From contig JAJQBV010000219.1 of the NCBI GenBank assembly GCA_021203115.1, positions 1-7,291 on the forward strand: a stretch of 7,291 nucleotides of DNA, in the 5' to 3' direction. Positions 6,418 through 7,291 of the stretch are shown here, one piece after another. The stretch comes from Clostridiales bacterium (lineage in GTDB: Bacteria; Bacillota; Clostridia; Lachnospirales; Lachnospiraceae). Made by a program: the position numbers and the translations under genes. The notes under the pieces are model-generated. The model did no database searches. It was not told the origin of the DNA and saw only the letters and a program-made list of their open reading frames with translations. Numbering within the stretch: position 1 is the stretch's first letter; each line of letters opens with the position of its first letter.

Positions 6418-7226
6418 ATGGAAGATTATCGTTTTCATGTATTGGGATGCAGAGGAAGCCGTCCGGTTTCCGGTACACAGTATCAGGAATTCGGCTGTGC
6501 AACAAGCTGTTATCTTTTATAAAGGCAGATAATCACGCGATTGTTTTGGATTGCGGAACCGGTTTGTATGGAGCCGCGCCGTATTTGGAAGGATGTCAGC
6601 AGGTGGATGTGTTGATGACGCACCTGCATTATGATCACATATTGGGGCTTTTGGGTTGGACGGTGTTTCCGAAAAATGCGCAGGTCCGGGTATACATGGG
6701 AGTCCCGCATGATTCAGACGATTTTAACTTATTGGATTTTCTGAAAACACCCTATTGGCCGGTTTCGCCGGAAATGATTGATGCGATTGGTGCGGATTAT
6801 GACAGTACTCTTCACCTGACGGAGCGGGCTTCGGCGCGCTTTTGCCCGTCGAACCATCCGGATAACGCTGCCATTATCCGCGTGGATACGGATACGGGAT
6901 CGGCCTGTCTGATCTGTGATTGGGAACATGGTGATCGGGAGGTTCCGTCGGAGATGGTGCGGGGATGTTCCCTCATTCTTTATGACGGAATGTTCAATGA
7001 AGCGGAATACCAGGTGTGTAAGGGATGGGGGCATTCCACCTGGAATGAGGGTGTGAAATTGGCTCAACAGTATGGTGTGGAACGGCTTGTAATTACGCAC
7101 CACTTACCAGAACGGTCGGATGAACAGCTGCATCAGATGGAAGACCATGCAAGGCAGGTTTATCCGGGAATCCGGTTTGCCCGCGAAGGGGATGCTTATT
7201 CGTTGGAGCATGAACGAAAGAAATAA
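6418..7226 (+). pseudogene. MBL-fold metallo-hydrolase with a single-base frameshift near the N-terminus
   Basis: Metallo-beta-lactamase-fold hydrolase, probably a cytoplasmic phosphodiesterase-like enzyme of the PhnP-like group; the substrate is unknown. ATG 6418 starts 34 codons ending at TAA 6520-6522 that match the family N-terminus (LGCRGSRPVS, then FGCATSCYLL). The protein continues in the -1 frame from ATA 6519 with IKADNHAIVLDCGTG. Joining them needs one extra base at the CTTTTA run (6514-6519), giving about 269 residues, normal for the family. Metal ligands are all in the second part: HLHYDH at 69-74 of the joined protein, His147, Asp168 (CDWEH), and His228/His229 near the C-terminus, after GHSTW. 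The 299-residue open frame from TTG 6327 replaces the conserved N-terminus with unrelated sequence and starts on the -35 box, so I reject that start. The lesion may be a real deletion, a sequencing error, or less likely a -1 slippage site. The gene appears to have its own promoter. Confidence 0.8.
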
Positions 7227-7237
7227 AGAAAAGGAGC

Positions 7238-7291
7238 ATGGTCCTATGTCAAGATTTAGAACAAATTAAAATGAGAAGTTTTGCCCGCTAA
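7238..7291 (+). other. Very short candidate ORFs at the window end
   Basis: AAGGAG (7231-7236) follows the hydrolase stop. ATG 7238 opens a 17-codon ORF whose TAA is the last three bases of the window, but it is only one base from the ribosome binding site. ATG 7246, 9 bases from the site, opens a 7-codon ORF ending at 7269. Neither has a recognisable product. A leader peptide or chance ORFs are possible; the next gene may begin beyond the window. Confidence 0.15.

Noticed and set aside
1..7291. A new defence, CRISPR or mobile system
   Set aside because: No repeats with spacers, transposase, integrase, nuclease or toxin-antitoxin genes are visible; the genes are cell-wall housekeeping plus one MBL hydrolase.

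Overview
The window looks like chromosomal DNA from a low-to-mid GC Gram-positive bacterium of the class Clostridia, most likely Lachnospiraceae. This rests on the mre/PBP2/rodA gene order, strong AGGAG-type ribosome binding sites, a PBP2 with the large extra domain I associate with clostridial PBP2 proteins, and a lipoprotein-anchored D,D-carboxypeptidase. The taxonomic call is inference. All genes lie on the + strand.

Bases 1-5098 are the distal part of a rod-shape (elongasome) operon: the 3' part of mreC, mreD, a class B penicillin-binding protein (PBP2/mrdA) and rodA. Genes are separated by 3-18 bases or overlap, so they are probably co-transcribed. MreC and MreD are membrane organisers of the elongation complex, RodA polymerises lipid II into glycan strands, and PBP2 cross-links them. 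mreD carries an in-frame TAA that removes its last transmembrane helix. The missing helix is still encoded in frame directly after the stop, up to a TGA that overlaps the PBP2 start.

Bases 5099-5257 are intergenic and hold a long imperfect hairpin and a weak promoter candidate. Bases 5258-6259 encode a serine-type D-alanyl-D-alanine carboxypeptidase (family S11) with a lipoprotein signal, which would trim the pentapeptides the PBPs use as substrates.

Bases 6260-6417 are intergenic, with a good sigma-A-like promoter and a dyad across its -10/start region. They precede a metallo-beta-lactamase-fold hydrolase gene (6418-7226) whose N-terminal 34 codons are in a different frame from the rest, apparently through loss of one base in a T run. 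The last 65 bases hold only very short candidate ORFs.

I see no mobile element, CRISPR array, tRNA or rRNA, and no clearly new multi-gene system. The points most worth checking are the two gene-disrupting lesions (mreD nonsense codon, hydrolase frameshift), the PBP2 insertion and the Cys/His cluster around the PBP2 active site.
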